Shown here piece after piece: positions 19,101-27,048 of a DNA stretch of 64,000 bases (positions within the stretch are counted from its first letter, which is position 1; each line of letters opens with the position of its first letter). The DNA comes from CALXCT01 sp964422185 (GTDB taxonomy: Bacteria > Bacillota > Clostridia > Oscillospirales > Oscillospiraceae). Made by a program: the position numbers and the translations under genes. The notes below the pieces were generated by a model that searched no databases, was not told where the DNA came from, and saw only the letters and a program-made list of their open reading frames with translations. The stretch covers positions 1-64,000 of the forward strand of contig CAYRAG010000002.1 of the NCBI GenBank assembly GCA_964422185.1. The letters run 5' to 3'.

Positions 19101-19921
19101 ATCTGCACCGCGTTCCACATGTGCATCTCGGCGGCGTCCCCGGAGGTCTGCAGGCCGTGGATCAGCACACAGGGGATGCCCAGGCGGGTGAGAATGACCT
19201 GCATGGCGCGCGCGTAGGCCTCGCACACGCCCTCGTGGGTGACCAGGGCGTACAGCGTGCGGACATACCCCTCGTTGCCCGGCATGCACTCCGTCTCATA
19301 GCGGTAGCTGATGGTCCGGATGATCTCGTCGTGGACATACTGGACAGTCCGGGCCGCGGCGTCCGCGGAGGTCAGGCCGCCGCCGGCCGCCCGCTCCGCG
19401 CCCTCCACGATGCCGTCAATGACCTGCTCCACGGCGGCGGTCTTGATCAGGGCGTCCGCCTCGCCGGAGACACCGGACACATAGTAGTCGTCCCCGCGCC
19501 CGGGCCCCAGATAGGCGTGGTACTGCCCGAGGCTGTCCTGGGCCACGCGGAAAGTCAGGTACGAGGAGTCCAGGTACCAGATCTCGGAGTGATCCAGGTC
19601 GAACGCGTCCTTGGCGGCCGCGAACGCGTTGAACAGGGAGCGGTCGCCGTCCAGATACGCTTTCACGCCGGCCTGGCTGACGACGCCGCGCTCCACCAGG
19701 TCGTAGCTGCTCCGGCCGTCGTCCATCAGACCGCGCTGAGCCATGTCCCACATGGCGTTGTAGATGGCCTTCCCGGTGGCGTTCAGCTGGTCGTAGAAGT
19801 AGTGCGCACCCGCGTTGGCCGACTGGGTGGACGGCGCCGCCGGGGCGGCGGACGCGGAGGTCACTGTCAGGGAGACGATCATGGCCAGGGTCAGGAGGAT
19901 GCTGAGAATTCTTCGTTTCAA
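16112..19921 (-). CDS. SLH-anchored transglutaminase-like surface protein
   Basis: This protein of about 1269 residues is predicted to be secreted and held on the cell wall. A signal peptide (KRR, a hydrophobic stretch, then ASAAPAA near residue 25) leads to a transglutaminase-like domain with the triad Cys233 (GVCEAYA), His267 (HMWNAV) and Asp282 (VDATWDDP). A long unassigned middle region follows, then a Pro/Gly-rich linker, an InlB-type beta repeat, and three SLH domains at the C-terminus. I chose the TTG at 19921 because AAAGGAG lies about 10 bases before it and the signal peptide begins there; the open frame upstream runs into the M23 peptidase gene. Such domains act as peptidases or crosslinkers; the target here is unknown. 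Confidence 0.85.
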   Translation of the reverse strand: MKRRILSILLTLAMIVSLTVTSASAAPAAPSTQSANAGAHYFYDQLNATGKAIYNAMWDMAQRGLMDDGRSSYDLVERGVVSQAGVKAYLDGDRSLFNAFAAAKDAFDLDHSEIWYLDSSYLTFRVAQDSLGQYHAYLGPGRGDDYYVSGVSGEADALIKTAAVEQVIDGIVEGAERAAGGGLTSADAAARTVQYVHDEIIRTISYRYETECMPGNEGYVRTLYALVTHEGVCEAYARAMQVILTRLGIPCVLIHGLQTSGDAAEMHMWNAVQIGGAWYAVDATWDDPVRLNAQGGIITSSSYGLDGGEMDTYLLVGQDVIGANWVPSGSVSTGSMTFDYPQISQRSYDGERAFQNAEGLEVAFRGTTVEGVTAGQWTASFKDMGVRAAAKQGFYFLVKMQDHHPDGTIHAMDDWYYVEAGLLATEGNPYFTDSSYAVQMSTATCEYAEFAITTRAPDSYFGNWSAAISSTRGEAGFYHGDGSDIIARSDLLYNPNSDYEAPPYVSRQYPASNTQIDISQTYRVHVEFDDVLRHPLPNGSNIEGRSVDGNQIAQASQQQVEIQYQCYQQDRNGNTKVHHLDGRVNFDTNRDMVVDPGSVTWLYRCDQRHTHSPETCDIYGVEFDFAASSNWSDDSTLYSFSIAGLVGSRSGKAPNSWGYVMSTPSCPSAYRSQGIDWNLWGQPSLLDNPDDLDLSRLAVEGVDGSRQSLADLQRQMNVDDMNGRLMLVVEDLSEGAGSREKYEELTSAFDRYSGVNESAVEGSSLYEINFTRLCRQTVVLNGESVRMQVGFPKGFDANSNVVYKAYHFTRNAAGEIISVEEIPLTVTPYGLVVLCDSFSPFEIVALNPAQAGESAVSSEKSIVVVAEPGGTVYLNDGRTPATGASSFFTLRPGESVTLYIQPDIGYVTGSVAINGTAYPLSANGQLTIRHEDLTASSSMVSASFLARSVYEEDLQHNMTESAPNANVPGSSGTVPGTPGTSGNQGYPGGGTQWPPQASAGTYSVIVASPVNGTVRAGSASAQVGTRVSLTVTPGSGYELESLKVTTSSGQSVKPAATYRGIYSFLMPADHVAVSATFRTVTPLVNLPFTDVPVNAWYYPSVQYSFSRGMVSGTTASTFEPGRATTRGQFAVMLWRMCGSPVSQTAAKFRDVSLTDYFYQAAAWASEHGIINGYEDGTFRPNVIINREQIVSILRSLAGAYGWDTSLTGTVDMTKFRDTNNISSWAKENMTWACEVNLVGGDNYGRLLPTENASRAQVCAVLYNYSAIYP

Positions 19922-20012
19922 GACTGCTCCACTCCTTTGTATGTGTTGTCCGGTGCGAAACGGGGACGCGGCAGGCTTCCGCGGGATCGCGGGAGGAGCT
20001 CCCGGAGCGCGC

Positions 20013-21647
20013 TCACGGAAGATACGGTCTCGGATTGACGGCAGTGCCGTTGATGCGGATTTCAAAGTGGCAGTGGACGCCGGTGGCCCGGCCGGTGGAG
20101 CCCGCCCTGGCGATGGGCTGGCCCTTGTACACCGCGGTGCCCGCCGAGACCAGCAGGGAGGAGTTGTGGGCGTAGTAGGTCTCCACCCCGCCGCCGTGGC
20201 TGATAATGACCACATTGCCGTAGCCGCTCTTCCACCCGGCGTAAGTCACCGTGCCGCCGTCCGCCGCCACGATGGTGGCGCCGTAGGAGGCGGCGATGTC
20301 GATGCCGGAGTGGAACCGGCGCCCGCCGAAGATACTGCGGTACCCGAACGAGGAGTTGATCCGCCCGGAGATGGGCCACCGGTAGGTGCCCGTGGGCATG
20401 GTCTTCGGCCGCTCTTTCGTGCCCACCGCCTGTACGGTCACGGTGGGCTCGCGCAGCGTCTCCGTGATCAGGACGGTGCGCCCGGTCTCCTCCCCGTCCA
20501 CATAGTGGACGCTGGCGGTGACCTGGCTCTCGCCCTCCGTGCCCTGCTCCAGCACCCGGGTGATCCCCTGGTACATGCTGTCGTCCTCCCGGTTCTCCAC
20601 AGGACACGGGATGGGCTCGGTGTAGGTGATCTGATCGTCTGTCCACACGGACAGGAACGGGATGGCCTTCTTCACCACCAGTTCATCCCCGGGCATGAGG
20701 CGGTCCAGACTCGCCTGGGGATTCAGGTCCATGAGCTGGGACAGCTTCATGTTGTGGTGCTTGGAGATCCCCGCATAGGTATCCCCCCGCACCACGGTAT
20801 AGATGGACTCCCCCTCGCTGTCCGAGTTGAGCACTTCCCGGATCTGGTTGAGATCCTGGTTGACATTGGAGGGGATATACTCGTAGGAGATTTTTACCTC
20901 CTGGACAAAGCCGGATTTGAGGGTGGCATCTGTGACATAAGGCGCTTTCACCTCGTCCAGCAGCGCCTCCAGGTCGCTCAGCTGCGCGGCGGCGCCCACC
21001 ACATTGCCGTCCACATGGAGCAGGTAGCGCATCATCACCTCGCCGATCTGATCCATGAGAAACACTTTCATCGACTGGTGATCCGTAAAGCCGCCGCGAT
21101 CCGTCAGCGCCCGGGTGTAGCCGATATCCAGATCGAGCTGGTAGTCCTCGTCCAGAATCTCGCTGGCGGTTTCCTCCACCTCGTCCATCAGCGACTGGAA
21201 CTCCTCCTGGGAGCGGACCACGCCGACGACCTCGCCGTTGGCCGTGACCAGATAGCCCGGGGTGTAGGTGACGGACACCACCAGAGGGACGCAGACCACC
21301 AGGGAGATCAGCAGAAACACCAGCGCGCCGGACAGAGCGTACTGCTCCCGCAGGATCCGCAGCGCGGACTGGTGCCGCTTCACCCGCCGGGTGAGGGATT
21401 CCCGCTGCCTGCGCAGAAGCTCCCGGCGCCGGCTGTAGGTCAGGCGGTTGACCGCGGAACGCCGCACCCAGCGGTGAAACTGGACGCGCTTCTCCCCGGT
21501 CCACGCCCGGAAATCCTCTCTCAGCCGGCCGGGGATCTCCGCCACGCTGTGCCAGAGCCGGCCGGCCCGCTCCGCCGCGGCCGCCGCCGCGGCTTTCAGC
21601 GGCGCCAGAGCCGCCCTGACGCGGCGCCTTATCCTTCTCAGGTTCAA
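20013..21647 (-). CDS. Membrane-tethered M23 metallopeptidase with LysM and G5 domains
   Basis: This protein of about 544 residues is predicted to cut peptidoglycan peptides outside the membrane. A basic cytoplasmic N-terminus precedes a transmembrane helix (about 106-128). Then come a linker region, a LysM domain (about 283-328), a G5 domain (about 333-410) and an M23 domain (about 430-544). The zinc ligands are visible as His447 and Asp451 in HSGID and His528 in HCHFE. The TTG at 21647 follows a GGGGGAGG site and is the most likely start, though the N-terminus is uncertain. It lies just upstream of the SLH transglutaminase gene, and the two may be cotranscribed for wall remodelling. Confidence 0.85.
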   Translation of the reverse strand: MNLRRIRRRVRAALAPLKAAAAAAAERAGRLWHSVAEIPGRLREDFRAWTGEKRVQFHRWVRRSAVNRLTYSRRRELLRRQRESLTRRVKRHQSALRILREQYALSGALVFLLISLVVCVPLVVSVTYTPGYLVTANGEVVGVVRSQEEFQSLMDEVEETASEILDEDYQLDLDIGYTRALTDRGGFTDHQSMKVFLMDQIGEVMMRYLLHVDGNVVGAAAQLSDLEALLDEVKAPYVTDATLKSGFVQEVKISYEYIPSNVNQDLNQIREVLNSDSEGESIYTVVRGDTYAGISKHHNMKLSQLMDLNPQASLDRLMPGDELVVKKAIPFLSVWTDDQITYTEPIPCPVENREDDSMYQGITRVLEQGTEGESQVTASVHYVDGEETGRTVLITETLREPTVTVQAVGTKERPKTMPTGTYRWPISGRINSSFGYRSIFGGRRFHSGIDIAASYGATIVAADGGTVTYAGWKSGYGNVVIISHGGGVETYYAHNSSLLVSAGTAVYKGQPIARAGSTGRATGVHCHFEIRINGTAVNPRPYLP

Positions 21648-21998
21648 TCTCCACACACCTCCCCCGGCGTCTGCCGAGGATTTCACAGTGCTTTCCGCGG
21701 CTGTTTTTGCTTGTTTGTTCCGAAAGGTCTCAACCAGTACGCGCGGAAAGAGTGTGCCGGCCCCGCCGCCGCGGGGGAAACCGGTTTTCAGTGTGCGCGA
21801 ACAGGGCGCGGAGCCGCCGGCTCCGCCTCTGTCATCATCCGGCCAGACAGGCCTTCCGCGTCTCCGGGGTTCTCCGGGGCACCGCGGACAGGCCGCAGAC
21901 GGCCCTCCCGCCGGGAACCGGGGTTCCCGATCCGGCGTGAAGACCGCACGGGGTGTTCCCGCCGCACGGCGACATGGCGCCGCGGCAGGCACTTTCGT

Positions 21999-22027
21999 AT
22001 TATACACTGTGGGCAAACGCTATGCAA
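21999..22027 (-). promoter_or_regulatory. Sigma-A promoter of the M23 peptidase gene
   Basis: TTGCAT, a 17-base spacer and a perfect TATAAT point left. The resulting 5' untranslated region is about 345 bases. Apart from this promoter, nothing supported was seen in the 465-base gap (21648-22112). Confidence 0.8.
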
Positions 22028-22112
22028 CATGGGATTTTCCCCGGAAAACAGGAGCCGGGCGGCACGCCGGCGGCTTTCGCCGCGGGTGCACCGCCCGGGT
22101 GTCGTGATCCGG

Positions 22113-23027
22113 TCAGCCCAGATCCTCAATGAGCACTTTCATCTCTCCGCCGCAGACCATTCCCTCGTCCGCGGCCACATCATTGCTCAGATCCACCGTG
22201 ACGCAGCGCTTCTCGCCGGTGCCGATGATCCTGCGGGCCTCCAGGAGCACCCCGCCCTCGCCGCAGCCGCCGCCGATGGTGCCCGCGGTGCGCAGGAACT
22301 TATCCACCATCATCATGGCGCCGGATTTCACCGGGGAGGAGCCGCTGGTCTCATAGACCGTGATCAGCGCCGCCGGGGCGTCCCCCTCCGCCAGAGCCTC
22401 CAGCAGCGGCAGGTCGATATCCTCCGCCACCAGGAGGGTGCCCCTGGCCCGGCGGCTGGTGCCCTGCCGTTTGCACGCGATCAGCTCTGCCAGAATGGAG
22501 ACGGCGATCTCCTTCACCGTCAGCGCGTTGATGGACAGCCCGATGGGGGAGTGGATCCGCTCCAGATCCGAGCGGGCATAGCCCTCCTCCTCCAGAACCC
22601 GGAACAGCCCGGCCACGCGGTGCCGGGAGCCGATCATCCCCAGATACTTCGGGAACGGCCCTTTGAGCAGAATACGCAGGCAGTCCGCGTCATACTGGTG
22701 CCCCCGGGTGATGACCGCCACATAGTCCCGCTCATTCACCCGCAGCGCCTCCAGCGCGTTGGGGAAGGTGTCGCAGATCACATGCTCCGCCTCGGGAAAG
22801 CGGCCGGTGCTGGCAAACTCCGCCCGGTCGTCCGCCACGGTGACGGCGAAGCCCAGATCCGCGGCGTACCGGCACAGGGGCTGGGCGATGTGGCCGCCCC
22901 CCAGCAGGATCAGCCGCTCCCGGGGCTGAAAACTGCGGATATAGTCCTCCCCGTCCGCCTGGAACTGGTAAGAGGCGGACTGTCCGTTCCGGACGGCCTC
23001 AAGGATCTCCTGAAACTGACTGCGCAC
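22113..23027 (-). CDS. XdhC/CoxI family molybdenum-cofactor maturation protein, permuted domains
   Basis: This 304-residue protein is predicted to help load or sulfurate the molybdenum cofactor of xanthine oxidase family enzymes. The order is swapped relative to classic XdhC. The Rossmann-like XdhC_C domain comes first (LILLGGGHIAQPL, IGSRHR, HSPIGLSI), and the XdhC_CoxI domain comes last (ETSGSSPVKSGAMM, GTIGGGCGEGG). The start is a GTG with a weak GTGAGG site. A possible client is the aldehyde oxidoreductase at 0.3-3.1 kb, the only enzyme of that family seen here. It is 19 kb away, so the link is inferred. Confidence 0.85.
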   Translation of the reverse strand: MRSQFQEILEAVRNGQSASYQFQADGEDYIRSFQPRERLILLGGGHIAQPLCRYAADLGFAVTVADDRAEFASTGRFPEAEHVICDTFPNALEALRVNERDYVAVITRGHQYDADCLRILLKGPFPKYLGMIGSRHRVAGLFRVLEEEGYARSDLERIHSPIGLSINALTVKEIAVSILAELIACKRQGTSRRARGTLLVAEDIDLPLLEALAEGDAPAALITVYETSGSSPVKSGAMMMVDKFLRTAGTIGGGCGEGGVLLEARRIIGTGEKRCVTVDLSNDVAADEGMVCGGEMKVLIEDLG

Positions 23028-23089
23028 GCTCAGACCTCACTTTCCCGTTTACGGCCGCCGGCGCACGAACCGTGCGCCGATCCGGTCTC

Positions 23090-23506
23090 CTAATCGCCCA
23101 GAATGTCGTCCAGAATCGCCAGGGCGTCCTCCACAAAGCCGGGGCACTCGGTCTGCATCTTGCCGGATGCCCGCACCGCGGCCACGGACTCCGGATCCGA
23201 GAAGTCGCAGTCCAGCAGTTGAGCGCACAGGCAGGTTCCGTGCTGTTTTGTGAACTCGTCCTTAAACTGCTGCGCCGCCGCAGCGGGGTCGTCCGCGCCC
23301 AGGCCGATGGCCATCAGGGCGCCGGTCACGGCGCCGCAGGTGTGGCCCATCCCCATGCCGCCGCCGAAGCACCTGGCCATCTTGTCCGTCTCATCCCCGT
23401 CGTAGCCCAGGTCTTCCGCGTAGGCGCCCAGGACGCACTGCGCACAGTTTCTGCCGTTGAGAAACTGCATGGAGATCTCTTTTCTGTCCAGTTTTGACTT
23501 TCCCAT
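23090..23506 (-). CDS. C_GCAxxG_C_C family redox protein
   Basis: This 138-residue protein has the conserved cysteine pattern of the C_GCAxxG_C_C family: NCAQCV, a Gly-rich CFGGGMGMGHTCGAVTGA loop, a later HGTCLCAQLL, and a last Cys in the C-terminal part. The role is poorly known; the family is taken to be a cysteine-rich redox or metal-binding protein common in anaerobes. The ATG at 23506 has GGAGGG just before it and is preferred to an earlier in-frame start. It lies between the XdhC-type gene and lon and has its own promoter. Confidence 0.85.
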   Translation of the reverse strand: MGKSKLDRKEISMQFLNGRNCAQCVLGAYAEDLGYDGDETDKMARCFGGGMGMGHTCGAVTGALMAIGLGADDPAAAAQQFKDEFTKQHGTCLCAQLLDCDFSDPESVAAVRASGKMQTECPGFVEDALAILDDILGD

Positions 23507-23604
23507 AAATTTCCCTCCACAATCTCTGTCCACCCGGGCCTCTTCCGGAACCTGACAGGGCCGCCGTTCCGGCACATTCCACAGCGCGGGGCTCTTCCGG
23601 CCCT

Positions 23605-23633
23605 ATTTTGTCACAGGTTTCCCGCTTTTGCAA
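23605..23633 (-). promoter_or_regulatory. Probable promoter of the C_GCAxxG_C_C gene
   Basis: TTGCAA, a 17-base spacer and CAAAAT point left about 100 bases before the start codon. Confidence 0.55.
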
Positions 23634-23710
23634 CCGCCATTTGCGATTTTCCCGGATTTTTGGCGGGATCCTCCCGCTTTCCGCAGGGAGGAAACGGGAA
23701 ACCGTGCGTG

Positions 23711-23746
23711 AAAAAAGGGCGGGAGCCCGCGCACACAGGCCCCCGC
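23711..23746 (-). terminator. Terminator after lon
   Basis: A 9-bp GC-rich stem with one G-U pair (arms 23719-23727 and 23738-23746) is followed on the minus strand by CCTTTTTT. It begins about 12 bases past the lon stop. Confidence 0.75.
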
Positions 23747-23757
23747 TCTTTTGCACC

Positions 23758-26169
23758 TTAAATCATGCCGATGCCCCGCCCGTCCGCCACGGGGCCGTTC
23801 CAGACGGCCTGGGCGTCCGGCAGCTGGTAGAGCACATGCTCAATGCGCGGCAGCGTGATCCCCAGCGCCTCCCGCAGCACATCCTCCACATTGGAGACGG
23901 GGACGATGGTGAGCTGCGCCTTGATCTCGTCGGACACATCGTCCAGATCCTGCACATTCTCCGCGGGGATCAGGACTTTCCTGATCCCGGCCCGCTGCGC
24001 GCCGTACAGTTTCTCTTTCAGCCCGCCGATGGGCGCCACCTCGCCCCGCAGGGTGACCTCGCCCGTCATGGCCAGCTGCGGATCCACCTTCTTGCCGGTG
24101 ACCAGGGAGGCCAGAGCGGTAAACAGGGCGATGCCCGCGGACGGCCCGTCCTTGGGAACCGCGCCGGAGGGGACATGGATATGGAGATCTTTCTCCTTGA
24201 AGTTCACCGTGTCGAACGGCAGCCGGGACTTGAGCAGGCTCAGGGAGATCCGCGCGGACTCCTTCATGACATCCCCCAGCTGGCCGGTGAGAATCACCTC
24301 GCCGCTGCCCGGCATGTCCGTCGTCTCAATGAACAGAATCTCGCCGCCCACCGGCGTCCAGGCCAGACCCGTGACCACGCCGGGCGGATTGTCCTTCTGC
24401 GCGATCTCGTGCCGGGAGACCTTGTGGCCCAGCAGCTTCTCCAGATCCTCCTCCCGGACGCGGAACACCTCGTCGGAGGAGGAGGTGACGATCTTCTCCG
24501 AGGTGACCCTGGCCAGCTCCGCCAGCTGCTTCTTCAGCCCGCGCACGCCCGCCTCCCGGGTGTACTCCTCGATGATCTTCCGGAGCACCTCGTCGTCAAT
24601 CTCCAGCCGCCCCTCCGGGATGCCGTTGTCCGCCAGCACTTCGGCGAAGAGGTGCTCTTTCCCGATGTGGAACTTCTCCTCCGGCGTGTACCCGGAGATC
24701 TCGATCATCTCCATGCGGTCCAGCAGCGGCGCCGGCACCCCGTCCAGGGAGTTGGCCGTCGCGATGAAGAACACATGGGACAGGTCGTACGGCAGATCCA
24801 GGTAGTGGTCGGTAAAGGTGTTGTTCTGCTCCGGATCCAGCACCTCCAGAAGGGCGCTGGCCGGATCCCCGGAGAACCCGCCCGGGGTCAGCTTGTCGAT
24901 CTCGTCCAGGACAATGACGGGATTCATGGTGCCGGCGCGCTTGATGCTCTGCAGGATCCGGCCGGGCATGGCGCCCACATAGGTCCGCCGGTGTCCACGG
25001 ATCTCCGCCTCGTCCCGGATTCCGCCCAGGCTCATCCGGATGTATTTGCGGTTGAGCGCCTCCGCGATGCTCTTGCCCAGGCTCGTCTTGCCGGTTCCGG
25101 GCGGTCCCACCAGCAGCAGCGCGGAGCCCTTGTTCTCGTCCTTGAGCTTCATCACGGCCAGGTGCTGGATGATGCGTTTCTTCACCTTTTCCAGCCCGTA
25201 GTGGCCCTCGTCCAGGATGGTTCTCGCCCGCTCCAGGTCGATGCCGCCGGAGTCCTCCGGCTTCCACGGCAGATCCAGAATGAAATCCAGGTAGTTGCGG
25301 ATGACATTCTGCTCCATGCCGTCCTGGCTGGACATCTCCAGTTTCCGGACCTCCTCCAGCGCTGTCTTTTTGACCTCCTCCGGCAGATCCGCCTGCTCGA
25401 CCTTTGCCCGGTAGTCGTCCTTTCCGGCCTTTCCGGCGTCCGGGTCGCTCTCGTTCAGCTCCTCCTGGATCTCACGCAGCTGCGCCCGCAGCGCCTGCTC
25501 GCGGTACATCCGGTTCGCCCGCTCCGAGAGCCGCTCGCGCATCTGGATGTTCAGCTTCACCAGCTCTTTCTGCTGGTAGAGCAGGTCGATGAACAGGATG
25601 CTCCGCTCCCGCAGGGAGTCCAGATCCAGCAGCCTGTACCGATCCTCCTGGGTCAGGCGCATAAACTGCGCCAGGAACGCCATGAGCATATTGAGGTCGG
25701 TATACACGCTGATCTTCTGGTAGAAGTAGTTGCCGCCCTGGAAGAAATCGGTGATGCCCTCCACCGCCTGCTTCATGCGGCGCAGCAGCTCATCCCGGCT
25801 GTCGTCGTCCAGGTCGTTGTTCTCCGGCAGTATCTCGTAGCCGGAGAAGAAGCGGCCGTTCACCGCCTCCATCCCCACAAGGAGGACGCGCTGGGTGACA
25901 TGAACCATGAGCGTGTAGCCCTTGTCGCTCCTGGACACGCTGTTTACCGTGAACAGCACGCCCTTGGGGTAGAAATCCTCCAGGGTGAGATTGCGGCGGT
26001 TGGCCCCGCGCCGCAGGGACACAGCCAGAAAAATATTCCCGGCTGTCTGAAATTTCTGAATCTGCTGCGGCTCCGCCTCCCCCAGGCCGATGGCCACATC
26101 CGTTCCGGGCAGCAGCAGGGAATCGCTGACCGGAAGAACCTCCGTCTTATACAGTTCGATATTTTCCAT
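23758..26169 (-). CDS. lon: ATP-dependent protease Lon
   Basis: This 803-residue cytoplasmic AAA+ serine protease degrades misfolded and regulatory proteins. The N-terminal substrate domain and a coiled-coil middle precede the Walker A loop (GPPGTGKTS) and Walker B (VIVLDEIDK). The C-terminal protease domain has the Ser677-Lys718 dyad (GPSAGI and GGLKEKLYGA). Length and order match LonA. AAGGAGG precedes the ATG. A TetR regulator lies just upstream in the same direction; no CtsR-type or CIRCE operator was seen in the gap. Confidence 0.97.
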   Translation of the reverse strand: MENIELYKTEVLPVSDSLLLPGTDVAIGLGEAEPQQIQKFQTAGNIFLAVSLRRGANRRNLTLEDFYPKGVLFTVNSVSRSDKGYTLMVHVTQRVLLVGMEAVNGRFFSGYEILPENNDLDDDSRDELLRRMKQAVEGITDFFQGGNYFYQKISVYTDLNMLMAFLAQFMRLTQEDRYRLLDLDSLRERSILFIDLLYQQKELVKLNIQMRERLSERANRMYREQALRAQLREIQEELNESDPDAGKAGKDDYRAKVEQADLPEEVKKTALEEVRKLEMSSQDGMEQNVIRNYLDFILDLPWKPEDSGGIDLERARTILDEGHYGLEKVKKRIIQHLAVMKLKDENKGSALLLVGPPGTGKTSLGKSIAEALNRKYIRMSLGGIRDEAEIRGHRRTYVGAMPGRILQSIKRAGTMNPVIVLDEIDKLTPGGFSGDPASALLEVLDPEQNNTFTDHYLDLPYDLSHVFFIATANSLDGVPAPLLDRMEMIEISGYTPEEKFHIGKEHLFAEVLADNGIPEGRLEIDDEVLRKIIEEYTREAGVRGLKKQLAELARVTSEKIVTSSSDEVFRVREEDLEKLLGHKVSRHEIAQKDNPPGVVTGLAWTPVGGEILFIETTDMPGSGEVILTGQLGDVMKESARISLSLLKSRLPFDTVNFKEKDLHIHVPSGAVPKDGPSAGIALFTALASLVTGKKVDPQLAMTGEVTLRGEVAPIGGLKEKLYGAQRAGIRKVLIPAENVQDLDDVSDEIKAQLTIVPVSNVEDVLREALGITLPRIEHVLYQLPDAQAVWNGPVADGRGIGMI

Positions 26170-26311
26170 TCTTACATCCTCCTTGCGCCGGGGGTAGGGA
26201 AAGCTCCGGAAAAATAAACCGTCCTCGTGTTTACCCCTTGTTTTTGTTCTGATTTTTATCCAGTTCCCTCCGGAACATCATTTCCTGATCCGCGGAGACC
26301 GCGGCGGGACA

Positions 26312-26878
26312 TCAGGGGGCCAGCAGGGCCCGCTCCACCATGTCCGCCAGCTCCCGGAGGAGATCCGCCTCGCTCTTCCTGCAGTTGATGGCCCCCGCCG
26401 TGAGCATCTTGACCGGGTTGAAGATCATGCTGAAGATATTGATGGCGTTGTAAGGCTTGAACAGCCCGTCGTCCTCCCACTGCTGAATCATGGCGATCAT
26501 TTTCTCCAGACCCTGGATCTCCCCGCAGTTGTGGGTCAGGGCCGGGCAGCTGGCGTACTGCTCCACGAAGCGGAACAGCGTCTCGTGCTCCGTCATATAG
26601 GAGTAGTACCCGTAGATGAGGCTGTCGATGATCTGGCCGCCGTCGTGCAGGCCTCTCGTGGCGGTAAGCAGCGTATCCCACAGATCCTCCGCGCAGTCGA
26701 GATAGATGCTGCGCAGCATGCTCTCCTTGTTCTCGTAGTAGATGTACATGGTCGCCTGGGGAATCCCCGCGCACCGGGCAATCTTGGACATGGAGGCGTT
26801 GCTGAAGCCCTCCTCCAGGACAACCTGGATGACGGCTTCCTTGATGCGCTGCGCTTTCTCGCCGTCTTTCCGCCTCAT
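26312..26878 (-). CDS. TetR family transcriptional regulator
   Basis: This 188-residue protein has an N-terminal TetR HTH (RIKEAVIQVVLEEG, SMSKIARCAGIPQATMYIYY) and a helical ligand domain. The ATG at 26878 is chosen because the promoter core lies at 26898-26926, which rules out the two in-frame starts further upstream. The leader is therefore only about a dozen bases, and the Shine-Dalgarno site is weak. The promoter spacer contains a near-palindrome around GATC, suggesting autoregulation. Targets are unknown; lon is the next gene downstream. Confidence 0.9.
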   Translation of the reverse strand: MRRKDGEKAQRIKEAVIQVVLEEGFSNASMSKIARCAGIPQATMYIYYENKESMLRSIYLDCAEDLWDTLLTATRGLHDGGQIIDSLIYGYYSYMTEHETLFRFVEQYASCPALTHNCGEIQGLEKMIAMIQQWEDDGLFKPYNAINIFSMIFNPVKMLTAGAINCRKSEADLLRELADMVERALLAP

Positions 26879-26897
26879 ACGATCACCACCCGGCTCT

Positions 26898-26926
26898 ATC
26901 ATAAATGAACGATCGGTTATTGTCAA
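26898..26926 (-). promoter_or_regulatory. Promoter of the TetR gene with internal operator-like sequence
   Basis: A perfect TTGACA, a 17-base spacer and TATGAT. The spacer holds AACCGATCGTT, a near-perfect inverted repeat centred on CGATCG, a plausible site for the TetR protein itself. Confidence 0.75.
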
Positions 26927-26960
26927 GTATTTTTTCCCCGCCGTTTTTGGGACAGAAAGA

Positions 26961-26991
26961 CCCCCGGAACCGCCTGGCGCATTCCCGGGGG
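26961..26991 (-). terminator. Hairpin after mnmG
   Basis: CCCCCGG and CCGGGGG (26961-26967 and 26985-26991) can pair about 60 bases past the mnmG stop, followed by TCTTTCT on the minus strand. A weak intrinsic terminator. Confidence 0.4.
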
Positions 26992-27048
26992 AAAGGGGAC
27001 GGATCCGGGGGGAGAAATCAGACCGGGGGGTTTAAACACACGGGAACC

